Of a stretch of 64,000 bases of DNA, positions 16,591-24,076 are shown piece after piece. Location: positions 1-64,000 of the forward strand of contig DASWQH010000053.1 in NCBI GenBank assembly GCA_036403815.1. The letters are read 5' to 3'. The translations under genes were made by a program, and so were the position numbers. A model generated the notes under the pieces. That model did no database searches. It saw nothing but the letters and a program-made list of their open reading frames with translations, and had not been told where the DNA came from. Positions within the stretch are counted from its first letter, which is position 1; the number at the start of each line of letters is the position of its first letter. Source of the stretch: JACVRN01 sp036403815 (GTDB taxonomy: Bacteria > Acidobacteriota > Blastocatellia > Pyrinomonadales > Pyrinomonadaceae).

Positions 16591-17451
16591 ATGAGTGAGG
16601 TTTCCATAGCTGCGGCGACGCTTGAGGCGACGCAAATCTTAAGGCGCGCGGGCGTGCCGGAATCAAGGCGCGAAGCCGCACAGCTTCTGGCGCACGCGCT
16701 CTCGCGCGACCGTACGTTTCTAATCACGCACGCCGAAGAGGAGGTTTCCCCCGAAAGGCTTAACGCGTTTCGTTCGCTGGTCGAGCGCCGGGCGCGGGGC
16801 GAGCCTTTACAGTACATCACAGGGCGCACAGAATTCTTCAAGCTCGATTTTGAAGTCACGCCGGACGTGCTGATACCGCGCCCGGAAACGGAGCTGCTGG
16901 TAGAAACCGCGCTTGATTTACTTCAGGGAACAGATGAACCCTTCGTCTGCGACGTAGGCACAGGCTCCGGCTGCATCATCATCTCGATTCTTCACGAGAG
17001 GGAGCGAGCCACCGGCGTCGGGCTTGACATCTCTCAGCCTGCGCTCAGGCTGGCGGGTCGCAATGCCCTGCGTCACAAGGTTGAAGGGCGACTTTCGCTA
17101 ATTCTCTCCGATTGCTTCGAGGCTGTCCCTGCGACCTTGCCTCGCTTTAACATGATCGTCTCCAATCCGCCGTACGTGGCGGAAAATGCGCTCGAAGGGC
17201 TGCAACGAGAGGTGCGCGATTTCGAGCCGCGAGTGGCCTTGACGCCGGGCGGCGACGGCCTGCGCATCATACGCCGCTTGCTACATGACGCTCCCGCTTT
17301 TCTGCAAACGGGCGGCCACCTGCTCATGGAAATAGGCTTCGACCAGCACGAGGCAGTCGGACGGCTGGTTGATTCTCAAATCTGGGAGCTTCTCGACATC
17401 CACAAAGACCTGCAAGGCATTCCAAGAACAGTAGCATTAAGGAAAAAGTAA
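16591..17451 (+). CDS. prmC: Peptide chain release factor N5-glutamine methyltransferase PrmC
   Basis: Methylates the Gln of the GGQ motif in release factors RF1 and RF2 using S-adenosylmethionine. The 286-residue protein has the PrmC N-terminal helical domain, the YITGRTEFFKLDFEV link segment, the SAM-binding CDVGTGSGC, and the catalytic NPPY at residues 192-195. No ribosome binding site is visible because heptad repeats run up to the ATG. prfA, its frequent partner, is not in the window next to it. Confidence 0.95.
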   Translation: MSEVSIAAATLEATQILRRAGVPESRREAAQLLAHALSRDRTFLITHAEEEVSPERLNAFRSLVERRARGEPLQYITGRTEFFKLDFEVTPDVLIPRPETELLVETALDLLQGTDEPFVCDVGTGSGCIIISILHERERATGVGLDISQPALRLAGRNALRHKVEGRLSLILSDCFEAVPATLPRFNMIVSNPPYVAENALEGLQREVRDFEPRVALTPGGDGLRIIRRLLHDAPAFLQTGGHLLMEIGFDQHEAVGRLVDSQIWELLDIHKDLQGIPRTVALRKK

Positions 17452-18211
17452 AAAGGCAATCGGAGAAGGCAAAAGTTAAGAAAGCGTTTGATAAGAGCCT
17501 CTTTCAGAAAGCTACGTAGGAGCGAGGATGTTTATAGCTTCAACAGCGCCTGCATTTGTTCCTTAGAAGCTGTTTGAAACCTTTACCGCCGCGCGAGCGG
17601 CGCTTGAGAAGGTAGCCAGAGGTGCAACGTCTGGAACTGAAGCGAGTTTGAGGACACGCGCCCTGAAGGGAGCGCGTAGATTCTATGCGCCCCTTCAGGG
17701 CGCGAATGATAGCTACATCGTTACCAGAGGCAGAGGTCGGCCTCGCGTCCGCCTCAGCCTCTGGCTACCTTCTGGCTGCGCCTTCGGCGCAAACGCTAGA
17801 TGTGCCTTCGGCGCAAACCATTGATTTCTCAATCGGCTTCTTAGCTCCGCGAGGTGCGGCAGTTCACATTTCGCTCCCGACGGAGCTAAGGAACAAAGGT
17901 GAACGTCATTGAGGCTATAAACATTCCAGCCCCTACGGGGCTTTCAAAGCATTCTCCTGGACGGGGCGTCTCCACTTTAGCCCTTTGCTTTTCACTTTAT
18001 CCTTTCCCGGCTGGCGTGGTAAAATTCGCAAGTTTTCCCGTCCCAGTTAACCGGATTTCCAGTCTTCGTCTCTGCTTGCTCTCAGAGGGAAAGTTTCGGT
18101 GTCGGTGGAGAAGCGGGCGCTTCTCTCTTTTTGCCGGATTTGCCCGCTTTAGCGCATCTGTCAGTAATTCTGGATAAGGCGAGCCGGGTCGTAATGAAGG
18201 AGATTTCCTCA
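17452..18211. other. 760-bp spacer rich in palindromes between prmC and murA
   Basis: No gene is supported. Between about 17565 and 17950 there are many short hairpins: GGTAGCCAGAGG with CCTCTGGCTACC, GCGCCCTGAAGGGAGCGC, GCGCCCCTTCAGGGCGC, GCGCCTTCGGCGC twice, TTAGCTCCGC with GACGGAGCTAAG, and AGCCCCTACGGGGCTTT. They resemble REP-type palindromic repeats. The final about 200 bp should hold the murA promoter, which I could not define. Confidence 0.55.
17565..17950. repeat. Cluster of REP-like palindromic repeats
   Basis: A mosaic of at least six GC-rich hairpins with TTCGG-like or TGAAG loops, arranged so that the outer pair (CCAGAGG/CCTCTGG) encloses the inner ones. It belongs to the same general class as the nested palindromes at 33871, 36192 and 50588, but with different stem sequences. 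Confidence 0.7.
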
Positions 18212-19543
18212 ATGGACAAATTCCGTATCAAGGGCGGACGCCCACTCAAAGGTCGTGTGCAGATTAGCGGCGCTAAGAATTCTGCGCTGCCCTGCATGGC
18301 TGCGGCGCTCCTGACGCCGGAGACGGTCATCCTGCACAACATCCCCTATGTGCGCGACATCATCACGCAGCGGCGGCTCTTGGAAGACCTTGGCGCAACC
18401 GTGCTGATGCCAGAACTGCGCACGCACAAGATAACGGCCTCTCACATAGAGCTTTTTGAAGCGCCCTACGAGCTGGTGAAGACCATGCGCGCGAGCGTCC
18501 TTGCGCTGGGGCCGCTCTTGGCTCGCTTCGGCAAGGCCAGGGTTTCTCTGCCGGGCGGCTGCGCCATAGGCACGCGACCGATTGACCTGCACCTATCCGG
18601 CTTTCAGCTCTTAGGCGCGACCGTGAAGCTGGAATCGGGCGATGTGGTGGCGCGTGCGCCTCGCGGAGGCCGCCTGCGTGGCGGCGAAATTCGTTTTGAT
18701 AAGGTGACGGTCACGGGCACGGAAAATTTGATGATGGCCGCCACGCTTGCCAGGGGCACGACCACGATTCACAACGCCGCGTGCGAGCCTGAAATAGCAG
18801 ATTTGGCGGAACTCTTAAACAGCATGGGCGCGCGTGTGCGCGGAGCGGGCACACCCATTATCACAATCGAAGGCGTGGAAGCCCTAGGCGGCGCAGAGCA
18901 CACCATCATCTCCGACCGCATAGAGACCGGCACGTTCATAGTCGCTGCTGCCATCACCAAGGGCGACCTTGAAATCAAGGGTTGTCACCCGGAGCATTCT
19001 GCCGCGCTGATTGCCAAGCTGCGCGAAGTCGGCGTAGAGATTGAAGAGGTTAACCAGAGCACGGTTCATGTGCGCTGCTGCCTTAAGGGCTTAAAGGCGC
19101 GAGATGTGGTGACGGAGCCTTATCCCAGCTTTCCGACGGACATGCAGGCGCAGTACATGGCCTTGATGACGCAGGCGGAAGGCCGAGCCGTGATTACCGA
19201 AACCATCTTCGAGAACCGCTTCATGCACGCCTCGGAGTTGCAGCGCATGGGCGCGCATATACAGATAGAAGGCCGCGTGGCAATCATCGAAGGTGCTAGC
19301 ACCTTGACGGGAGCGCGCGTGCAGGCTTCCGACCTGCGCGCCTCCGCCTCGCTCGTGCTGGCCGGATTGGCCGCGCAGGGCGAGACCCTGATTGACCGCG
19401 TCTACCACATTGATCGCGGCTACGAGAAGATAGAGGCCAAGCTTATAAGCGTCGGCGCTTCTATAGAGCGCCTGCGCGATTCCGTGACCGCCCCGCTTCA
19501 GATGCCGCAGGAAGTCGAAGGCATGGCCGCCGAAGTAGCTTAA
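18212..19543 (+). CDS. murA: UDP-N-acetylglucosamine 1-carboxyvinyltransferase
   Basis: First committed step of peptidoglycan synthesis: transfer of enolpyruvate from PEP to UDP-GlcNAc in the cytosol. At 443 residues it is slightly longer than E. coli MurA. The N-terminal GAKNSALPCMAAALL motif and the active-site loop are clear; the catalytic Cys117 lies in GGCAIGTRP. Because the residue is Cys and not Asp, the enzyme should be of the fosfomycin-sensitive type. The frame opens at 18131, but GAAGGAG at 9 bp spacing points to the ATG at 18212. Confidence 0.96.
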   Translation: MDKFRIKGGRPLKGRVQISGAKNSALPCMAAALLTPETVILHNIPYVRDIITQRRLLEDLGATVLMPELRTHKITASHIELFEAPYELVKTMRASVLALGPLLARFGKARVSLPGGCAIGTRPIDLHLSGFQLLGATVKLESGDVVARAPRGGRLRGGEIRFDKVTVTGTENLMMAATLARGTTTIHNAACEPEIADLAELLNSMGARVRGAGTPIITIEGVEALGGAEHTIISDRIETGTFIVAAAITKGDLEIKGCHPEHSAALIAKLREVGVEIEEVNQSTVHVRCCLKGLKARDVVTEPYPSFPTDMQAQYMALMTQAEGRAVITETIFENRFMHASELQRMGAHIQIEGRVAIIEGASTLTGARVQASDLRASASLVLAGLAAQGETLIDRVYHIDRGYEKIEAKLISVGASIERLRDSVTAPLQMPQEVEGMAAEVA

Positions 19544-19544
19544 A

Positions 19545-19647
19545 GACAGTGACAAGTGACGAGTGACAAGTGACGAGAAAAGAGTTACATTAACTCCGCT
19601 CTTGCTTTTAACTTGTCACCTGTTACCTGTCACCCGTCACTCGTCTT
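19545..19647. repeat. Heptad-arm inverted repeat, GTGACAA family, copy 2
   Basis: Left arm 19548-19576 and right arm 19610-19645 are tandem GTGACAA/GTGACGA units and their complement. The loop is about 33 bp. The element starts at the murA stop codon and ends exactly at the ATG of the HIT gene. Confidence 0.9.
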
Positions 19648-19989
19648 ATGGATTGTCTCTTTTGTCGAATGATTGCGGGCGAGATTCCCGCAGATATTGT
19701 CCACACGGATGACCGCTCCGTAGCTATTCGCGACATCAACCCGCAAGCGCCCACGCATATTCTGGTCATCCCGCGTGAGCACATAGAATCGCTGGACGAA
19801 GCTTCGCAGCGTGATGAGCCGACGCTCGGCCACCTTCTGCGCGTCGCCGCCCGCGTCGCTAACCAGGAGGGACTTTCCGAGAGCGGCTATCGCACCGTCA
19901 TCAACACAGGCGCGGGCGCAGGCCAATCCGTCTTTCATCTACACCTGCACGTCCTCGGCGGTCGCCAGATGAACTGGCCTCCGGGATAA
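19648..19989 (+). CDS. hinT: HIT family protein (HinT-like)
   Basis: A 113-residue nucleotide hydrolase or transferase of the histidine triad superfamily, close to HinT, which hydrolyses purine nucleoside phosphoramidates. The N-terminus CLFCRMIAGEIPADIVHTDD is typical. The triad HLHLH is at residues 97-101, followed by VLGGRQMNWPPG, the HinT C-terminal signature. The two N-terminal cysteines (CxxC) may bind zinc. The start codon directly abuts a heptad repeat, and no ribosome binding site is seen. Confidence 0.94.
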   Translation: MDCLFCRMIAGEIPADIVHTDDRSVAIRDINPQAPTHILVIPREHIESLDEASQRDEPTLGHLLRVAARVANQEGLSESGYRTVINTGAGAGQSVFHLHLHVLGGRQMNWPPG

Positions 19990-19998
19990 AGCAAGGAA

Positions 19999-20108
19999 AA
20001 ATTAAAAAGGTAAAATGCAAAGTAATTAAGGGCTGTGACCATTACAGATTTCTCTTTCTGTAAAAGTGGTTTCAGCCTGTTTTTTGCATTTTACCTTTTT
20101 AAATTTGA
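19999..20108. repeat. Heptad-like inverted repeat, GGTAAAATGCAAA type
   Basis: Left arm 19999-20021 and right arm 20081-20107 are complementary A-rich and T-rich tracts with units related to GGTAAAA and TGCAAAA. The loop is about 60 bp. It lies between convergent genes (HIT and the AI-2E permease) and may act as a bidirectional terminator. Confidence 0.7.
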
Positions 20109-20109
20109 A

Positions 20110-21231
20110 TTAGTCCGCAGCATTTTGCGCCTGTTCAATTAGCTTCTGTCCCTGCTGCTCATCTTCCGTTTTCAATAGAGAGGTTTCGTAGCGAACGTCG
20201 CCGAAGATGGTGTCGGAGACTGCTTTGACGAATCCTAAGATGGCGGGGCCGAGCACGATGCCGGGAATGCCGAAAACATAAACGCCTGAGACGAGCGAGA
20301 GCAGCATCCAGTAGAAGCTGAAGCGTCCAGTGCCAGCGCTCGCCAGCTTCGGCCTAAGCAGCAGCGATGAGCAGATGGTCAACGTGATTCCAACACTCAG
20401 ATAAATGATTGCGCTTGTCGGCTCGTGACGAAAGACGAAGAGGTAGACGGAGATGGGCACGTAGATAGCCCACTCGCCCACGAGCGGAAAGAACCCTGCG
20501 AGAAACGTGACGATTGATAGCACCAAGGCGAGCGGAACGTCGAAGATGACGTTGAGAATGAAGATGACAGCCGCCTTAATGGTTTGATCTATGAAGACTG
20601 CGCGCAGCGCCCCGCGCAGGGCTGCCCCTACGTTCTCGACCAGCTTCTCGTACAGAGGCATGTAGTCGCCCGGAATCCTCACCTTGATGTAGGCTGCGAT
20701 GCGTATGCGCTGCGTGAGAATGTAGAAGACCGTGAAGAAAAAGAGCGCGAGCGATGCTAAGAGAAGCGCGGCGCGCTTGCGCAACTCCTGCGTCACTTCA
20801 GCCGAGCGGGTGACGGCTTCAGCGAAAGCCGCCTGAAGCCCTGCGCGCGTGCTCTCGCGCCCGACAGGTATGTAGCGCGAAACGGCGCGGCTGATGGCTT
20901 CTATAATCGAGTCATGCTTTTGGTTGACCAGATTCGAGTAGCTGGAAAGCTCGTACCATGCGTAGCCGGTCAGGGCTACAAGCGGAACGACGATGAGCGC
21001 GATTGTGATGATAGCGCTTCCGGCACGCGCCCGCAGGTGTCTCTCAAGCCATTCCTGCACCGGCAAAAGATAAATGCCCGCGACCACTCCCAGAAGAAGC
21101 GCCACGAGCACCTGTCCGACCAGCAATACAAAAAGTCCTAGCGCCAGCGCGATAACTATCCCGTAAACCAGTATCCGCTTGGCATCCTCAAGCGTGAGAT
21201 CGCTTAACCGCCTTGATTCTCCCTTGTCCAT
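20110..21231 (-). CDS. AI-2E transporter family permease
   Basis: A 373-residue polytopic membrane protein of the AI-2E/PerM-YdiK family. Two N-terminal helices (VYGIVIALALGLFVLLVGQVLVALLLG) are followed by a third, a large soluble loop (about residues 95-150) and further C-terminal helices. The family includes TqsA-like autoinducer exporters and Na+/H+ antiporters, so the substrate cannot be told from sequence. The C-terminus is polar (EQQGQKLIEQAQNAAD). It is monocistronic between repeats. Confidence 0.85.
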   Translation of the reverse strand: MDKGESRRLSDLTLEDAKRILVYGIVIALALGLFVLLVGQVLVALLLGVVAGIYLLPVQEWLERHLRARAGSAIITIALIVVPLVALTGYAWYELSSYSNLVNQKHDSIIEAISRAVSRYIPVGRESTRAGLQAAFAEAVTRSAEVTQELRKRAALLLASLALFFFTVFYILTQRIRIAAYIKVRIPGDYMPLYEKLVENVGAALRGALRAVFIDQTIKAAVIFILNVIFDVPLALVLSIVTFLAGFFPLVGEWAIYVPISVYLFVFRHEPTSAIIYLSVGITLTICSSLLLRPKLASAGTGRFSFYWMLLSLVSGVYVFGIPGIVLGPAILGFVKAVSDTIFGDVRYETSLLKTEDEQQGQKLIEQAQNAAD

Positions 21232-21265
21232 GCGTAATGTTAACTATAACACCACGCATAAAAGC

Positions 21266-21345
21266 AAGTCAGAAGTCAGAATGCAAAATGATGAATAAAA
21301 AGGACTGCCTTTAATTCATCATTCTGCATTCTGACTTCTGCATTT
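21266..21345. repeat. Heptad-arm inverted repeat, TGCAGAA family, copy 1
   Basis: Left arm 21266-21297 (GTCAGAA, TGCAAAA and TGATGAA units) pairs with right arm 21313-21344. The loop is about 15 bp. It separates the AI-2E permease gene from the sigma-factor operon and could terminate the latter. Confidence 0.88.
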
Positions 21346-22160
21346 TATTTGATGATTCTAGCGGAGAGGACGACGATGACGCCTTTTTCCTGCATGGTGG
21401 TTGTGCCGACCACTACCTTTTCGCCTTCGCGCATGTTGACGGGAGTATTAAAGCCTACGCCTTCATAGTTGATCACGCCGGGACTGGTTTCTATAGGAAT
21501 TCGCATGTCGAAACTGAATCTCCCGATTTGTATGGCAGAGGCGTTCGACGGCGTTCCTTCAATCTTGACCTGGCGCGCGGAATAAGAATAGATAATGGGA
21601 CTATTGCGCGCCGCTCCTTCCGTCACTAATTTGAAATCGGCCACGCCCTTGTTTTCGACTCCCGTCGGCCCTTCTTTGGTGCGCAGCACGGCGGAGGTCA
21701 TCACGTAATAGTTCTTATAACTGAGCGTGTTCTGTAACTGCTTGACGACATCGTTCAGCTCGGACGGGAACGGGTTGGAAGATGACGGGGCGATAGCTGT
21801 GGCAATCAGAATGTGAATGTGAAACTCTATGCCGGGTGCGGGCGGGGACGGCGTGTCCAGCCGTTTAATTGCCTCTTCGATGGTGGCTAGATTTTCCGCA
21901 TAATCGCGCACGGTGATGGTGTTGTATTCACTGCTTACGGCCATCCCACCCACGCCGCTGCCCAAAAGCTTGATTACTGCAATCAAGCTCTCCGGGTCAC
22001 GATACTTAATCTCAAAAACACGGTTCTTGAGTCCAATTTTTGACTCGACGGATGATTGTGCCGGTTGAGGCGTAGGCGTCGTCTGTTGACCCAGCGCCGT
22101 CGAACTGAACGCCAGGCAGAGAACAATCACCGCCAGTTTAATCTGTTTGATGGAAAACAT
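21345..22160 (-). CDS. Secreted protein with secretin N0/N1-like domain
   Basis: A 271-residue exported protein. The signal peptide covers about residues 1-24 (LAVIVLCLAFSSTALGQQ). Residues 40-105 (FEIKYRDPESLIAVIKLL ... AENLATIEEAIKRLDTP) match the short-repeat domain of secretins. The C-terminal half (about 115-271) is beta-rich and contains no secretin gate, so this is not a channel. The start ATG has an ideal AGGAGG 5 bp upstream. It is the third gene of the sigma / anti-sigma operon, so it is probably a target or effector of that system. Confidence 0.8.
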   Translation of the reverse strand: MFSIKQIKLAVIVLCLAFSSTALGQQTTPTPQPAQSSVESKIGLKNRVFEIKYRDPESLIAVIKLLGSGVGGMAVSSEYNTITVRDYAENLATIEEAIKRLDTPSPPAPGIEFHIHILIATAIAPSSSNPFPSELNDVVKQLQNTLSYKNYYVMTSAVLRTKEGPTGVENKGVADFKLVTEGAARNSPIIYSYSARQVKIEGTPSNASAIQIGRFSFDMRIPIETSPGVINYEGVGFNTPVNMREGEKVVVGTTTMQEKGVIVVLSARIIK

Positions 22161-22182
22161 TATGACCTCCTGATAACTTTTT

Positions 22183-22917
22183 TTACTGTTCGCTCGGCTT
22201 ACGTCCGAGCCAGATGATGCGTATGTTGGGGTCGCTCGTCTGAATATCCATACGCGCAACCGCCTGCGTAGCACTCGCCTCCACTGTCCTGCCGTTTGCC
22301 TGCGTGTTCTCTGCCACAGAAGAAACGTGTGCAACAATGCTTAGAGGAATAGAGCTTTCAGGGCGCACGATTCGTTGACCGCTAATCTGAGATTTTTGCT
22401 GCAAGATATTATTGCGCTCAGTAATATCTTGCTGGCGAACGCCGCCGCTCTCTTTGATTGAATCGTCCTTCACGTTTTGCACTGCGGCTTCGGCCATCTC
22501 AACCGGATTAAATTCTCCCATGCTCTGCTCAATTACCAAGAGCGGCGCATCTGGCTTTATCAGAGAGCGATAGAGGCCGAAGGAGAGCGCGCCGAAGAGG
22601 ACTAGAAGCGCAAAGGAAAAGGCCAAGGCTGGCCGCCACATAAAGAGCGTGCGAAGCGTATGGAAAACAGAAGGCCGCGCAAGGGGGCTGGAGTTAATCT
22701 CTGTCAGCACAGCGCCCCTTATCTGCTCATAGAAGTCTGCGCCGAATTCCGGCACGGCCAGGTTGTGAAGCCTCGACTGGCTTGCGCGAAACTCTTCCTC
22801 AAGACTACGGCAGTGGCCGCAGGAAGAGAGATGTGCGCGCACCTTCGTCATCAACGGCACGGCCACGTCGCCTTCGACGTAGAGCGGTAAAAGCTTTTCA
22901 ACGGTTGTGCAGTTCAT
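22183..22917 (-). CDS. Anti-sigma factor with zinc-finger (zf-HC2) domain
   Basis: A 244-residue membrane-bound anti-sigma factor that should hold the neighbouring ECF sigma inactive. The N-terminal zinc-binding anti-sigma motif has Cys3, His29, Cys33 and Cys36 (HLSSCGHC). A single transmembrane helix lies around residues 96-118. The external C-terminal part (about 120-244) is polar and of unknown fold. The gene begins 4 bp after the sigma-factor stop, in the usual sigma / anti-sigma order. GAAGG precedes the ATG. Confidence 0.92.
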   Translation of the reverse strand: MNCTTVEKLLPLYVEGDVAVPLMTKVRAHLSSCGHCRSLEEEFRASQSRLHNLAVPEFGADFYEQIRGAVLTEINSSPLARPSVFHTLRTLFMWRPALAFSFALLVLFGALSFGLYRSLIKPDAPLLVIEQSMGEFNPVEMAEAAVQNVKDDSIKESGGVRQQDITERNNILQQKSQISGQRIVRPESSIPLSIVAHVSSVAENTQANGRTVEASATQAVARMDIQTSDPNIRIIWLGRKPSEQ

Positions 22918-22921
22918 CTTC

Positions 22922-23578
22922 TTAAATCCTTCGCCCGCGTTTCAGGAAGCGGTCGCAGTAGCGCTTGATCTTCGTGCGTCCGGAAGAAATTTGCGAGCGC
23001 ACGGTGGCGGCTCGTGTGCCCAGAATCTGTGCGACCTCTTCCGTGGAAAATCCTTCCATGTCGCGCAGGACAATGGCACTGCGCTCCTTTTCGGAAAGTG
23101 CCCCGATGGCGCGTGCGACAATAAAGCGCTCCTGAGCTTCTATGGCCTGCGATTCCGTGTTGTCCGGAGCAGCGATTGTCTCCAGCAAGCCTTCTTCCAA
23201 CTCGGCTTCGTAGGTGATGAAGCGCTCACGGCCTCCGTGAGAGCGCTTGCGCGCAATGTCGCGGCAGACGTTGACGGTGATTCTGTAGAGCCAGCCGGAA
23301 AAATTCTGGTCTTCCTTGAATGTACACATGTACTTGTAAGCGCGCAGGAAAACTTCCTGTGCGGCGTCGCGCGCGTCTTCGCGGTCGCCCAGAATTCGCC
23401 ATGCGGTTGCGACCACGCGCCGCTCTGTGCAGATCATTATCTGCTCGAATGCGGCAGCGTCACCCGTGCGCGCCCTTTCGACGAGCGGTGCTAAATACGG
23501 CTCTTTCCCCTCCGGCGCGTGTGTGCCCGGATTTAGCTTTTCCGTCATGAGAGCGATTTCAGCGACCCCGTTCGTCAT
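22922..23578 (-). CDS. ECF-type RNA polymerase sigma factor
   Basis: A sigma-70 family ECF factor of about 218 residues. Region 2 is visible as AWRILGDREDARDAAQEVFLRAY and WLYRITVNVCRD. Region 4 is LSEKERSAIVLRDMEGFSTEEVAQILG followed by TVRSQISSGRTKIKR. It directs transcription of a regulon probably including its own operon. An in-frame GTG at 23605 would add nine residues; neither start has a strong ribosome binding site, so the ATG at 23578 is provisional. Confidence 0.93.
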   Translation of the reverse strand: MTNGVAEIALMTEKLNPGTHAPEGKEPYLAPLVERARTGDAAAFEQIMICTERRVVATAWRILGDREDARDAAQEVFLRAYKYMCTFKEDQNFSGWLYRITVNVCRDIARKRSHGGRERFITYEAELEEGLLETIAAPDNTESQAIEAQERFIVARAIGALSEKERSAIVLRDMEGFSTEEVAQILGTRAATVRSQISSGRTKIKRYCDRFLKRGRRI

Positions 23579-23605
23579 CTCTACAAGCTCGTCTGCTCCT
23601 GCCAC

Positions 23606-24076
23606 TTATAAATACTCCGGTCGGAGTGGAAACGTTGAGAAATATTTTCGCTCCGGGATAGTGCCCAGTAGACCCCGGAAAATTTTTATATAGCAATAGT
23701 CGCGCCCTTACAATATAATCCTTTTCCAACCTTTGGGTGATTGTCCGTTAGCCCTGCTCGAATTATGTGCTTCCAGTTGTCAGCCCAAAGCTGAAAGACA
23801 TATTCGTGATGCGGACAATGGATGTATGTCACGCAACGAAATGAAGAGGTGTAACCTGATAGATGGCCGCTTCGGTCAGGTTTTGCGCCATACGCTTGGC
23901 AGCAAGAGAGCCTTTTCATCTTATCTCCCGGCGAAGACCATCTCACACATTCGCATCGATTCTCATTCACGGGCGGCCAGCTCGAATAAATCGGAAGCGG
24001 TCTTTCGTAAAGGGTCTTGGAAGCCTCTTACGCACAGGACTGCTCAAAGGTGTGCCCGGACTGTTGAGGATAATTG
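23606..24076. promoter_or_regulatory. 471-bp divergent regulatory region between the sigma operon and the BY-kinase
   Basis: No credible gene is present. An interrupted palindrome ACTCCG-GT-CGGAGT (23614-23627) lies just upstream of the sigma-factor gene and could be an operator or a hairpin. AT-rich sequence TTTTTATATAG (23684-23692) and ATATAAT near 23714 could be promoter -10 elements, but no matching -35 boxes are convincing. The BY-kinase leader would run rightward from here. Confidence 0.4.
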
